A stretch of DNA of 30,768 nt. Source: CALCCV01 sp964388665 (lineage in GTDB: Bacteria; Bdellovibrionota; Bdellovibrionia; Bdellovibrionales; Bdellovibrionaceae). A program made the position numbers and the translations under genes. The notes under the pieces are model-generated. The model was given only the letters and a program-made list of their open reading frames with translations, was not told where the DNA came from and searched no databases. The stretch spans positions 1-30,768 of the forward strand of contig CAYMBJ010000045.1 in NCBI GenBank assembly GCA_964388665.1. Direction: 5' to 3'. Of this stretch, positions 15,408 through 22,901 are shown piece after piece (position 1 is the stretch's first letter; each line of letters opens with the position of its first letter).

Positions 15408-16304
15408 ATGTTAGAGCAGCTGGCGATTCAAAAGCTGATGAATCAGTCATTTGTCGAATTGAGACTTAAGAATTCGGCGTTTTCACTTCGTGCATTTGCA
15501 CAAAAACTCGAGTTAGCGCCTTCTGCGGTGTCGGAGATCATGAAGGGCAAGCGCAAGGTGTCCATCAAAATGGCTGAGAAGATCGCTGAAAAACTCAACA
15601 TTTCACCTCTGGAAAAAGTGAACATTTTGGCCCTGTTCCAAGGCCGTCCCGTTGATGACGAGCAGGCCAATGCCCTAAGCGCCCTGAACGAAAAGTTTAT
15701 TTTTTATTCAAAGTGGCATCATCAGGGCATATTGGCTCTGATCGAAACCGGGGATTTTGTCGCTGATTCTGCTTGGATTGCACGGCGCCTGAACATTAAG
15801 CCAATTGAGGCCAGCGAAGGGCTTAATCGGTTAGAAGCCTTGGGGCTCATCGCAAAAAACCTTGAGGGTGTGTACACTCTAAGGGCGTCGTACTCGGCCG
15901 CTGCGGATCAGGCCATTGACGAATTGGCGTCGGCCCACCAGCGACATCTGCAGCATGCCATTGAAGAGTCCACTTTGGCCTTCAATCGGGCTAAGCCAAA
16001 AACCTCTTATTTTGCGACTCATATTTTGCCCATTCACCCCTCGCAACTGCAATTGGTGAAAGACAAAATGGATGCTTTTGCAGAAGACCTAAAAAAGACA
16101 TTGGCCCAATCTACTTCCGCTTCTGATACTCGTTCTGATGCCCCTTTTGAAGCCCCGTCTCAAGCCACAGTGCAGGGGCAGCGACCAGAAGAGGTGATCC
16201 GACTCAACCTGCAGGTTTATCAGATCAGCGCACGGCCAGAATCTTCGCCAATCATGGGCGATTACAGCGAGCCGGACCCTGATGAGGCCACGTCGCACTT
16301 CTGA
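15408..16304 (+). CDS. TIGR02147/DUF4423-type HTH regulator
   Basis: The product is 298 aa. The N-terminal helix-turn-helix (about residues 22-63) reads FSLRAFAQKLELAPSAVSEI then MKGKRKVSIKMAEKIAEKLN, a Cro/CI-like fold. A winged-helix-like DUF4423 region follows (FIFYSKWHHQGILALIETGD, then WIARRLNIKPIEASEGLNRL and LGLIAKNLEGVYTL). The C-terminal ~70 residues are a Ser/Ala/Gln-rich tail ending in acidic residues. This architecture is typical of the large TIGR02147 regulator set of Bdellovibrio and Fibrobacter; targets are mostly unknown. The ATG is preceded by AAGGGG. It follows the envelope operon by 276 bp and could regulate it; that is only proximity. Confidence 0.88.
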   Translation: MLEQLAIQKLMNQSFVELRLKNSAFSLRAFAQKLELAPSAVSEIMKGKRKVSIKMAEKIAEKLNISPLEKVNILALFQGRPVDDEQANALSALNEKFIFYSKWHHQGILALIETGDFVADSAWIARRLNIKPIEASEGLNRLEALGLIAKNLEGVYTLRASYSAAADQAIDELASAHQRHLQHAIEESTLAFNRAKPKTSYFATHILPIHPSQLQLVKDKMDAFAEDLKKTLAQSTSASDTRSDAPFEAPSQATVQGQRPEEVIRLNLQVYQISARPESSPIMGDYSEPDPDEATSHF

Positions 16305-16306
16305 TC

Positions 16307-16459
16307 TACTGATTATACCCATTTTGATTCAAGCTTAGACCTTTATTGGCTGCAACCATCGCCGCTTGCGATGTGCCAGGAACACGTCTCAGCGCCTCCG
16401 GCCTTGCCGCCTCGTCTAAGCGCGACTTGAAATTGGTAATACTGATATTATTTCAGTAG
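16307..16459. repeat. Imperfect nested inverted repeat between convergent genes
   Basis: CTACTG 16307-16312 pairs with CAGTAG 16454-16459; GCTTAGAC 16333-16340 pairs exactly with GTCTAAGC 16414-16421; CATCGC 16357-16362 pairs with GCGATG 16368-16373. TTGATTCAAG and ACTTGAAATTGG flank the middle stem and partly match. It sits between the convergent DUF4423 and ferritin-like genes. It may be a decayed copy of a palindromic element or a long bidirectional terminator. Confidence 0.45.
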
Positions 16460-16462
16460 AAG

Positions 16463-16891
16463 CTACTTCACTTGCAACATCTTCTCGCACTCTTCAATGT
16501 GCTCGGTTTCTTTTTGAATAAAGCCGCGAATCAGTTCTTCAAGAGCAATGTCATCTTCGGCCATCATTAGGGTCTCGTGATAGAGCTTAAGTGCATGCTT
16601 TTCGAAATCCAAACTTTCTTTAAGAATATCCAAAACATTGTGGGTCTTGCCTTCGGGCACCTTTTCAACATTGAGCGAAGGGTGGCCACCAAGGGCAGTG
16701 ATCTTCTCTCCAATAATGGAAGCGTGCTGATAGGCCTCATTGGCTTGATCATGAAACCATTTAACAATGGGAATGCGATTTGGCCCCGTGATCATGAGGG
16801 CGTAGTGGAGGTAGCGAACCACTCCACTGATTTCGCTTTCCAGAATTGTGTTGAGTTTTGCGACAATTTTTTCACGATGATTATCTTTCAT
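16463..16891 (-). CDS. Ferritin-like (bacterioferritin-related) di-iron protein
   Basis: The 142-aa four-helix-bundle protein is slightly shorter than standard bacterioferritin (~158 aa). Likely iron ligands are Glu18/Glu20 in ILESEISGVVRYLHY, Glu52 and His56 in NEAYQHA, Glu97 in DFEKHA, and Glu128 with His131 in QKETEHIEE. Spacing in the second motif is E-x3-H rather than the E-x2-H of classical Bfr. The haem-ligand Met of Bfr is not evident. It should store or detoxify iron in the cytoplasm. Its start overlaps the end of the upstream CinA-like gene by 11 bp, so the two are co-transcribed. A Fur-type regulator is encoded elsewhere in the window, but I see no Fur box here. Confidence 0.85.
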   Translation of the reverse strand: MKDNHREKIVAKLNTILESEISGVVRYLHYALMITGPNRIPIVKWFHDQANEAYQHASIIGEKITALGGHPSLNVEKVPEGKTHNVLDILKESLDFEKHALKLYHETLMMAEDDIALEELIRGFIQKETEHIEECEKMLQVK

Positions 16892-18080
16892 TATTTATTC
16901 TCCTCAGTTGTGTAAGCCAAAAATTCAGGGCCTGTTCAATAAAATATTGGTGTGCACGTTCGCGCATTTTCGTGGACTTATTGTTGTACTTCAACTCCAC
17001 CTCTGTAAAGTCCATTTTTGCTGATTCCTGCCAACGCAGACCTGCAAATGCCCTGCTTTCATCCTTATTGGGCCACTTGAGTTCAAGCACGATGTTTTTT
17101 TGTTTGCTAGAGACGGGTGGTGTCGAAGGTCCCTGAACCATCTGCATGCCAATCTGGTGTTGACCAAGTATTGCAAAGAGCGGCTGCAGACGCGTCATCA
17201 GGCGACCCTGAGTTGCTTGATCCACCACAATCACCTCATCATAAGCTTTAAATTCTTCGGCCAAGCTGGAAATTAAGTCCTGTTGCGAGATGGGGAGCAA
17301 ATGCGACTTCAGTGCCTGATCGATCTCGGCAAACAGTGTCGTGAGCCCAGAACTTTGTGAACGCAAATGTGTGATTTTGAATTCGACATAAGGAAGATGG
17401 ACTCGATACGCGATATCGCTTAAGCACGGCTCGTTTGGCTGGAGTGTCCTAAAGTTGAGAGCGGTATGATGGCGCTCAAGGATGGGCTCTAAAATATGCG
17501 CCAATTCGGATTCTGGCAAACCAATAGTGTCCCAAATTTTAGTCAAATAGGGATCCAAATTTTTTGCAATCTTGGCAATTTTTTGCTTGAGGCCCGTTTC
17601 CCAGACCGCCGCGATTTCAAAGGGTGGTCCTGGAAGCACCACGAAGATGTTCTTTCCTTTGCTAAACATAAATCCATGAGCCGTGCCTTGGGGATTAAAA
17701 AGAATTTCTGCTCCGCAAGGAAAAAAGCACTGGCGCTTTTGCATCTCGCGGGCCTCTAGATGTCGCTCGGCCATCAGCTCCTGAATGTACTTCCAGGTTT
17801 TTTCGTCCCAACACAATTCCAGATCTGTATACTGTGCCACCACTTCTCGCGTAAAATCATCTGTGGTAGGTCCAAGCCCGCCGGTGATGAGGACGATATC
17901 AGTGGCGCGGCTGCACTCGCCCAGTGCCCAAAGTATCTGTTCTCGGTCATCGGCCACGGTGAGATGAAATTTGGTGATAATTCCAAAGCGAAACAGCTCG
18001 GCCGAGAGCCAAGTGGCATTGCGATTGATCGTTTGACCCAAGAGAAGTTCACTGCCCACGGCGAGAATCGATGCTTGCAT
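16881..18080 (-). CDS. CinA-like protein with degenerate C-terminal domain
   Basis: The product is about 399 aa. The N-terminal MoCF-type domain is well kept: ILAVGSELLLGQTINRNATW, then LITGGLGPTTDDFTREVVA and later VVLPGPPFEIAAVW, as in the COG1058 half of CinA (nucleotide pyrophosphatase). The C-terminal half should be the NMN-deamidase domain with an AESCTGG active-site motif. Here the equivalent position reads VVDQATQGRL, so the catalytic Ser is missing. Only the end (FAGLRWQES...MRERAHQYFIEQAL) keeps family character. It may lack NMN deamidase activity. Start: the frame runs to 18233 but the CinA homology begins at ATG 18080; no strong RBS helps. Overlaps the ferritin-like gene. Confidence 0.82.
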   Translation of the reverse strand: MQASILAVGSELLLGQTINRNATWLSAELFRFGIITKFHLTVADDREQILWALGECSRATDIVLITGGLGPTTDDFTREVVAQYTDLELCWDEKTWKYIQELMAERHLEAREMQKRQCFFPCGAEILFNPQGTAHGFMFSKGKNIFVVLPGPPFEIAAVWETGLKQKIAKIAKNLDPYLTKIWDTIGLPESELAHILEPILERHHTALNFRTLQPNEPCLSDIAYRVHLPYVEFKITHLRSQSSGLTTLFAEIDQALKSHLLPISQQDLISSLAEEFKAYDEVIVVDQATQGRLMTRLQPLFAILGQHQIGMQMVQGPSTPPVSSKQKNIVLELKWPNKDESRAFAGLRWQESAKMDFTEVELKYNNKSTKMRERAHQYFIEQALNFWLTQLRRINNER

Positions 18081-18264
18081 TTGAGAAGCATATACCCAAA
18101 AAGAATCCATTTGCACCAATGTTGCGTGAGCTGTGGAGCGATTGTGGCAAATTCCATTGATGTGCATTGAGTCAATTCTCAGCAGGAGTTCTAGCGGAAA
18201 TTCTATTGCAAAATTTTGAGTGAATGGGCACATATAGGTCAGGTTTCAGCAAAGGAGAGTTCCT

Positions 18265-19470
18265 ATGGCCAGTTGGCAAGATTTTGATTTGTATAACCCC
18301 ACTTCTGAACACAGCATGTTGCGTGAAACCGTGCAAGCCTTTGTGAAAACCGAAGTCGAGCCTCAGGCGCATGAGTATGATCGCAGTGAGCGTTTCAATC
18401 TGCCGCTGTTTAGAAAACTGGGAGAATTGGGCCTGCTCGGTCTTACGGTTCCAGAGGATTTCGGTGGCGCGGGAATGGACGCCTTGGCTGCAGTGATTGT
18501 TCACGAAGAGATTTCGGCCTCTGATCCTGGATTTTGTTTGGCCTATTTAGCACATTCCATGCTTTGCGTGAACAATTTGGCGGTGAACGGCTCGGATGAG
18601 CAACGGCAAAAATTTTTACCAAAGCTTTGTTCAGGCGAATGGGTGGGTGCGATGGCCATGTCTGAGCCGGCCGTGGGCACTGACGTTATGGGAATGAAGA
18701 CCGACGCCAAAAAGCAGGGAGATCACTATGTTTTGAACGGGCGCAAGATGTGGATCACCAATGGCACCATCGACGAAAAGAACACGGCCTGTGATGCTGT
18801 CTTGGTTTATGCAAAGACTGGCGAAAAAAATGGACGCTCGCAAATTTCAACCTTCATGGTTGAAAAGTCCCACAGTGGCTTTGCAGTGGGCCAAAAAATC
18901 AAAGACAAATTGGGTATGCGTGCCAGCAACACCGCAGAGCTTGTATTTCAAGACTGTCAGGTGCCGGCAAAAAATTTGATCGGACACGAAGGTGATAGCA
19001 TGATGCACATGATGCGAAATCTTGAGATCGAAAGACTCACGCTTGCGGCCATGAGCTTGGGTTTAGCAAGACGCTCCATTGAGATCATGAATCGCTATGC
19101 CACTGAACGCGAGGCCTTTGCCAAGCCGCTTTCATTTTTCGGCCAGATTCAGCGTTACATTGCTGATAGTTATGCTGAGTATAAGGCGTGTCGAACTTAT
19201 GTTTATGAAACCGCTCGAAAGATGAATCTCAACCAAGAAGGCAATCGCCTGGATTCTGACGGCGTAAAATTGGTGACCACAACTATGGGCAAGAATGTTG
19301 CCGATCGAGCAATTCAGGTGCTGGGTGGCTACGGCTATGTGGGCGAGTACGTTGTGGAGAGATTGTGGCGGGACGCCAAGCTACTTGAAATTGGTGGCGG
19401 CACAATCGAGGCTCACCAAAAAAATATAACCCGCGATCTTTCAAAGGCGCCGGAGAGTCTGTACCGGTGA
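18265..19470 (+). CDS. Acyl-CoA dehydrogenase (isovaleryl-CoA dehydrogenase-like)
   Basis: The 401-aa FAD enzyme introduces the alpha,beta double bond into acyl-CoA. Landmarks are LTVPEDFGGAGMD (~60-72), AMAMSEPAVGTD (~129-140) and KMWITNGTID (~161-170), then FMVEKSHSGF, the catalytic-region segment NLEIERLTLAAMSLGLAR (~252-269), IQVLGGYGYVGEYVVERLWR and LEIGGGTIEAHQ. The C-terminal position that is Glu in medium-chain enzymes is Gly here, whereas a Glu is present in EIERL. That is the isovaleryl-CoA dehydrogenase arrangement, so a branched short-chain substrate (leucine breakdown) is likely but not proven. AAAGGAGAG precedes the ATG. trmH overlaps its stop by 4 bp (GTGA). Confidence 0.92.
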   Translation: MASWQDFDLYNPTSEHSMLRETVQAFVKTEVEPQAHEYDRSERFNLPLFRKLGELGLLGLTVPEDFGGAGMDALAAVIVHEEISASDPGFCLAYLAHSMLCVNNLAVNGSDEQRQKFLPKLCSGEWVGAMAMSEPAVGTDVMGMKTDAKKQGDHYVLNGRKMWITNGTIDEKNTACDAVLVYAKTGEKNGRSQISTFMVEKSHSGFAVGQKIKDKLGMRASNTAELVFQDCQVPAKNLIGHEGDSMMHMMRNLEIERLTLAAMSLGLARRSIEIMNRYATEREAFAKPLSFFGQIQRYIADSYAEYKACRTYVYETARKMNLNQEGNRLDSDGVKLVTTTMGKNVADRAIQVLGGYGYVGEYVVERLWRDAKLLEIGGGTIEAHQKNITRDLSKAPESLYR

Positions 19471-20177
19471 GTCAAGAGTTTCCATTTTCGGCGCAGATAA
19501 AGCTGCGCTCTGATTTGCAAGTTCACTACCAATTGGTATTGAACTTGATAGGTCCACTTTTGACACCTCCACGCAGGGCTAAAATTGACAAAGTGATTAG
19601 CGAGCGCAACTTTGCCAATGCCATTGTGCTAGAAGGCATTTATGATCGCGGCAACGTGAGCGCCGTGATGAGAACGGCCGAGGGCTTTGGCTTGGTCAAT
19701 TTTCATGTGATAGAAACTGGTGAAAGATTTAAAGAGGCCAACCGTGTGACTCAAGGTGCTGACAAGTGGACCGAAGTGACCAAGTGGTCCAATACCACTT
19801 CGGCAGTAAAGCATCTTAAGGATCGTGGCCACCGTATCATAGTGACTCATTTAGAAGCTGCCACACCACTGGATTCAGTTGATTTTTCAATTCCCACCGC
19901 ACTTGTTTTGGGCAACGAAAAGTCAGGTGCCAGCCCTGAAATGCTGGAGCTGGCTGATGAGCGCGTGATCATTCCTATGAGTGGTTTTGTCCAGAGCTTT
20001 AATATTTCGGTAGCGGGTGCCTTGTGCATTTACGAAATCTACCAGTCGCGAATGCGAAAAAACAAAAGAGCCGGCAGTTTGAGTTACGAGGAGCAAGAGA
20101 TTTTAAAGGCCCATTATTATTTGCGCAGCCTCGAAAGTGCCGAAAGCATTTTGACCGAGCAGCTGTCGAGACAGTGA
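19467..20177 (+). CDS. trmH: TrmH-family tRNA (guanosine-2'-O-)-methyltransferase
   Basis: The 236-aa SPOUT methyltransferase is close in length to E. coli TrmH (229 aa). Motif 1 is YDRGNVSAVMRTAEGFGLVN (~59-78, with the catalytic Arg). Motif 2 is LVLGNEKSGASPEMLELAD (~148-166). Motif 3 is IPMSGFVQSFNISVAGAL (~170-187), which together form the SAM-binding trefoil knot. The TrmH C-terminal helix region is present (YEIYQSRMRKN...). It likely methylates G18 of tRNAs; a sister specificity cannot be excluded. It starts at a GTG that overlaps the stop of the acyl-CoA dehydrogenase gene, so expression is coupled despite the unrelated function. Confidence 0.9.
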   Translation: MSQEFPFSAQIKLRSDLQVHYQLVLNLIGPLLTPPRRAKIDKVISERNFANAIVLEGIYDRGNVSAVMRTAEGFGLVNFHVIETGERFKEANRVTQGADKWTEVTKWSNTTSAVKHLKDRGHRIIVTHLEAATPLDSVDFSIPTALVLGNEKSGASPEMLELADERVIIPMSGFVQSFNISVAGALCIYEIYQSRMRKNKRAGSLSYEEQEILKAHYYLRSLESAESILTEQLSRQ

Positions 20178-20264
20178 TCGCAAATAAATGATTTCCTAAA
20201 ACGAACATAGAATGAAGTAGAATCAAAGAGCTCAGACTCAAATGAATATAAATATGGATATGAG

Positions 20265-20798
20265 GTGCATGTGAAAGCGAAAGAGAAAGCCAAAGCCAGG
20301 AACAAAGACAAAGGCAAAGACAAAGACGAAGCAAAGGCAAAATCTAAGAAAAAAACCAAAGCAAAGGGCAAGCTCAAAGCCGAGCTGAAAACCAAACCAA
20401 AAAAAGCCAGTTTGCCAGCGCAACCCAAAGGCAAATTGTATGGTCAGGTGGCGATTGAAGAAAATCGCTTAGAGAGATTTGAAAACAGAACTCGCGTACG
20501 AAAGTACACCATAGAGTTCACATGCCCCGAGTTCACCTGTGTTTGCCCACGCAGTGGCTTTCCTGATTTTGCTACAATTTACATTAAATATGTTCCAGAC
20601 AACTGGTGTGTCGAACTCAAATCGCTCAAGCTCTACATCAATTCATTTCGCGACAAACACGTGTTTCACGAAGACGTCACCAATGTGATTCTGCAAGACC
20701 TACTCGACCTACTAGATCCCCACGAAATCAAGGTCATTGGTGAGTTCACGGTTCGCGGCAATATCAAAACTGTGATCACTGCGGATCACAAGAAGTAA
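20265..20798 (+). CDS. queF: QueF, preQ0 reductase, with lysine-rich N-terminal extension
   Basis: The C-terminal ~120 residues are a unimodular QueF, which reduces 7-cyano-7-deazaguanine to preQ1 with NADPH in queuosine synthesis. FTCPEFTCVCPRSGFPDF contains the nucleophile Cys94 and Asp101. WCVELKSLKLY is the QueF signature for NADPH binding, and FHEDVTN has Glu136. Before this is an odd extension: about 21 Lys in the first 47 residues, alternating with Ala/Asp/Gly/Glu and encoded by near-hexameric AAAGAC/AAAGGC repeats. It starts with GTG at 20265 or 20271 (GAGG at 20262-20265 fits 20271). A 10-codon upstream frame (20242-20274) overlaps that start. The extension might bind RNA or tRNA; it has no known role. 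Confidence 0.88.
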   Translation: MHVKAKEKAKARNKDKGKDKDEAKAKSKKKTKAKGKLKAELKTKPKKASLPAQPKGKLYGQVAIEENRLERFENRTRVRKYTIEFTCPEFTCVCPRSGFPDFATIYIKYVPDNWCVELKSLKLYINSFRDKHVFHEDVTNVILQDLLDLLDPHEIKVIGEFTVRGNIKTVITADHKK

Positions 20799-20863
20799 CA
20801 AGCAATTAAAATGGATTCTAAGATGATCTCTTGCCTTTGAAGTCAAGAGGGGGTGAATCAAAA

Positions 20864-20899
20864 ATTAATGGTGCGCCTGCGTATTGGCACACCAATAAT
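20864..20899 (-). terminator. Probable terminator of the biotin operon
   Basis: A 14-bp stem with two mismatches, 20864-20877 paired with 20886-20899, encloses an eight-base loop. Read on the reverse strand the second arm is followed by ATTAATTTTTG, a T-rich tail. It lies about 120 bp beyond the bioA stop and is placed to end the reverse-strand operon. Confidence 0.5.
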
Positions 20900-20922
20900 A
20901 TCAAAAGCAGACAGTCATTTTA

Positions 20923-20948
20923 GTGAAACACTCAAGTGGACCAGTTTG
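20923..20948 (+). repeat. 26-bp direct repeat, left of the biotin block
   Basis: GTGAAACACTCAAGTGGACC followed by AGTTTG is repeated in the same orientation at 26317-26342 with one mismatch. The AAGTGGACCAGTTT core resembles ends of IS21-type elements as I remember them. No transposase gene is present. Together the two copies bracket the five biotin-operon genes and the MarR-type regulator. Confidence 0.7.
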
Positions 20949-21018
20949 CATGAATAAAGACGGTGTCTTGGATTCATCGAGCAATTAAGAAATTTTGTGC
21001 CTATATTCGATATTTCGG

Positions 21019-22293
21019 CTAGGCCATATGTTTTACAACTGCCGACTTCAAAATCTGCCAGGCCATCTCAAGCTCTTTCTCGGAAGAGCAAAAGGGGGGA
21101 AGCAGGTAAACCACCGAGCCTAGCGGTCTAATAAATAGGCCTTGTTCAAGAGCTGATTTCATGACTCTATCTGAAAAATTGGAAAGGTAGCTGCCATTAG
21201 GAAGATCAAACTCAATGGCCAAAACAGTCCCGCATAGGCGAACATCCAATAGTGGCAATGTGGCTTTGGCATCATCAAAGTTCTTTTTTTGTTGAAGACA
21301 AATCCGTTCTATACTCTCTAGTGTACTCGACAATTGGAAAATTGAGAGATTCGCTGTCGCTGCAGCACAGGAAATGGGATTACCAGTAAAGCTGTGTCCA
21401 TGAAAAAACATTCGACTCTTGTCTTCGGCTAAAAAGGCCTCGTATACGGATGAAGTCGTCATTGTCACCGCCAGCGGCAAACTTCCGCCGGTGAGTCCCT
21501 TAGACAGGCAAAGAAAATCTGGAACAACTCCCAGTCGATCCATCGCAAAAACCTTTCCGGTTCGACCAAAGCCCGTCATCACTTCATCAAAAATGAGATA
21601 AACATTGTGCGCCCTGCAAAGTGTCGCAATCTTTTGGACGGCTTCATCCGGCCAAACAACCATTCCTCCGGCGCCTTGCAAGAGCGGTTCAATGATCACT
21701 CCGGCAAGCATAGTCGAGTGCTCCTCAATTAAAGCCGTAAAATCTTTTACATATTCCTCTACCGACGAGGCAGAATGGGTCGGGTGTTTGGCCCGTAAAA
21801 TTTCAAATAGTGTCGATCGATATGGACGATTAAAGGAACTTTGACCACTCACACTCATCGCTCCGACCGTATCGCCATGGTAAGCACTCTCGAAAGCTAG
21901 AAATTTTGTTTTCTTTGAGAAACCGTGTTGAGCGCAGGCTTGCAATGCCATCTTGAGCGCGATTTCGATCGCTGTAGAACCGTTGTCGGCAAAGAAGACC
22001 CGGTTCAATGAAGTGGGTGTTATTGCGTTAAGTCTGGCCGCCAAGTTTTCGGCTGGTTCATGGACAAAATTGGCAAAGGTGACTTGATCGAGTTGCGCCG
22101 CCTGACGTTGAATGGCTTTGACGATCAATGGATGACAATGTCCATGAGTGATTAGCCACCAACTTGAAATGCCATCAAAGATCTTTTGCCCGTCATCAGA
22201 ATAAATAAATGATCCTGAGGCTCGCGCAATTTTGATCGGCGGCGCCGCCATTTTTTCTTGTGTGTAAGGTCGCCATATCAAGCCTGAATGCAT
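21019..22293 (-). CDS. bioA: Adenosylmethionine-8-amino-7-oxononanoate transaminase
   Basis: The 424-aa class III PLP aminotransferase converts KAPA to DAPA. Landmarks are SSWWLITHGHCHP (~43-55, the substrate-side WW pair), FADNGSTAIEIALK (~101-114), YHGDTVGAMS (~138-147), LIFDEVMTGFGRTG (~233-246, Asp236 to the pyridine N) and LCLSKGLTGGSLPLAVT with the PLP Lys at ~265. The FFHGHSFTGNPISCA segment fits BioA. It is the last gene of the operon; its ATG lies 16 bp inside the preceding di-iron gene. SAM is the usual amino donor; lysine-using variants cannot be told apart here. Confidence 0.95.
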   Translation of the reverse strand: MHSGLIWRPYTQEKMAAPPIKIARASGSFIYSDDGQKIFDGISSWWLITHGHCHPLIVKAIQRQAAQLDQVTFANFVHEPAENLAARLNAITPTSLNRVFFADNGSTAIEIALKMALQACAQHGFSKKTKFLAFESAYHGDTVGAMSVSGQSSFNRPYRSTLFEILRAKHPTHSASSVEEYVKDFTALIEEHSTMLAGVIIEPLLQGAGGMVVWPDEAVQKIATLCRAHNVYLIFDEVMTGFGRTGKVFAMDRLGVVPDFLCLSKGLTGGSLPLAVTMTTSSVYEAFLAEDKSRMFFHGHSFTGNPISCAAATANLSIFQLSSTLESIERICLQQKKNFDDAKATLPLLDVRLCGTVLAIEFDLPNGSYLSNFSDRVMKSALEQGLFIRPLGSVVYLLPPFCSSEKELEMAWQILKSAVVKHMA

Positions 22294-22901
22294 GCTAAGT
22301 TCGCCTGCTCAATGAGCGATGCTAAGAGATCGTGATAGAGCTTAACTTCGAGTCGACCAAGTGACTCAATTCGCTGATCGTATTTCGAATCCAATTCCCG
22401 CAACTGGATTTCTACAGCTGCCAAATGATGAACTTCCTCTTCCAACAATCCGTTCAACGCAGAAGATGCACCAAAAATGCCCTGGGCCTTTTGATAGGAT
22501 TTATAGACCTTAATGGCCCGCTGTTCAATGAGCCAAGTCACATACAAATAGTTAGCTTGAGATGTATGGTGAGGAAAATCAGGTGCGAGCTGGCTCGCAC
22601 AGCCTTGGTCCAATAGCTGAAAATAGGCTTCAGCCTCAGAACCACAAAGAAGCGCGCTAGGGGCATAGGAATCGAACTTGATGCCGCCCAAACGCACGGC
22701 CATTTTTTTTAAAATCAATGCGTGACGGGCCTCCTCAGTTGCATGAGTCAAAACGGCTGCACTTAAACTCTGTGCCTCCTGACTCTTAATAATCTTCCGA
22801 CAGCCAATGTACTCTAAAAATGAAAATGTATTCAACAGTGACGCATGAATTTCATTTGAACCAAAAGCAGTCTGAAATAAAGTTTTTAGTGAATCAGACA
22901 T
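22278..22901 (-). CDS. Ferritin-fold di-iron protein inside the biotin operon
   Basis: The 207-aa, mostly helical protein is not a standard biotin gene. Probable carboxylate-bridged di-iron ligands are Glu30 (SFLEYIG), Glu57 and His60 (EEARH), Glu126 (LIEQRA) and Glu155 with His158 (LEEEVHH). Two E-x2-H pairs plus two single Glu match ferritin-like oxygenases. The spacing (27, then 66, then 29 residues) is close to cyanobacterial aldehyde-deformylating oxygenase. It overlaps bioD by 8 bp and bioA by 16 bp, has its own RBS (GGGGAG) and is co-transcribed. No bioC, bioH, bioW, bioZ or bioI is in the window, so it may supply or process the pimeloyl precursor (inference). An iron-storage or MiaE-like role is the alternative. 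Confidence 0.75.
   Translation of the reverse strand: MSDSLKTLFQTAFGSNEIHASLLNTFSFLEYIGCRKIIKSQEAQSLSAAVLTHATEEARHALILKKMAVRLGGIKFDSYAPSALLCGSEAEAYFQLLDQGCASQLAPDFPHHTSQANYLYVTWLIEQRAIKVYKSYQKAQGIFGASSALNGLLEEEVHHLAAVEIQLRELDSKYDQRIESLGRLEVKLYHDLLASLIEQANLACIQA

Noticed and set aside
20178..20264. Possible preQ1 riboswitch before queF
   Set aside because: I looked for the conserved pseudoknot pattern and did not find it.
19999..20434. Long reverse ORFs opposite queF with Leu/Phe/Ser repeats
   Set aside because: They are antisense translations of the lysine-rich repeat.
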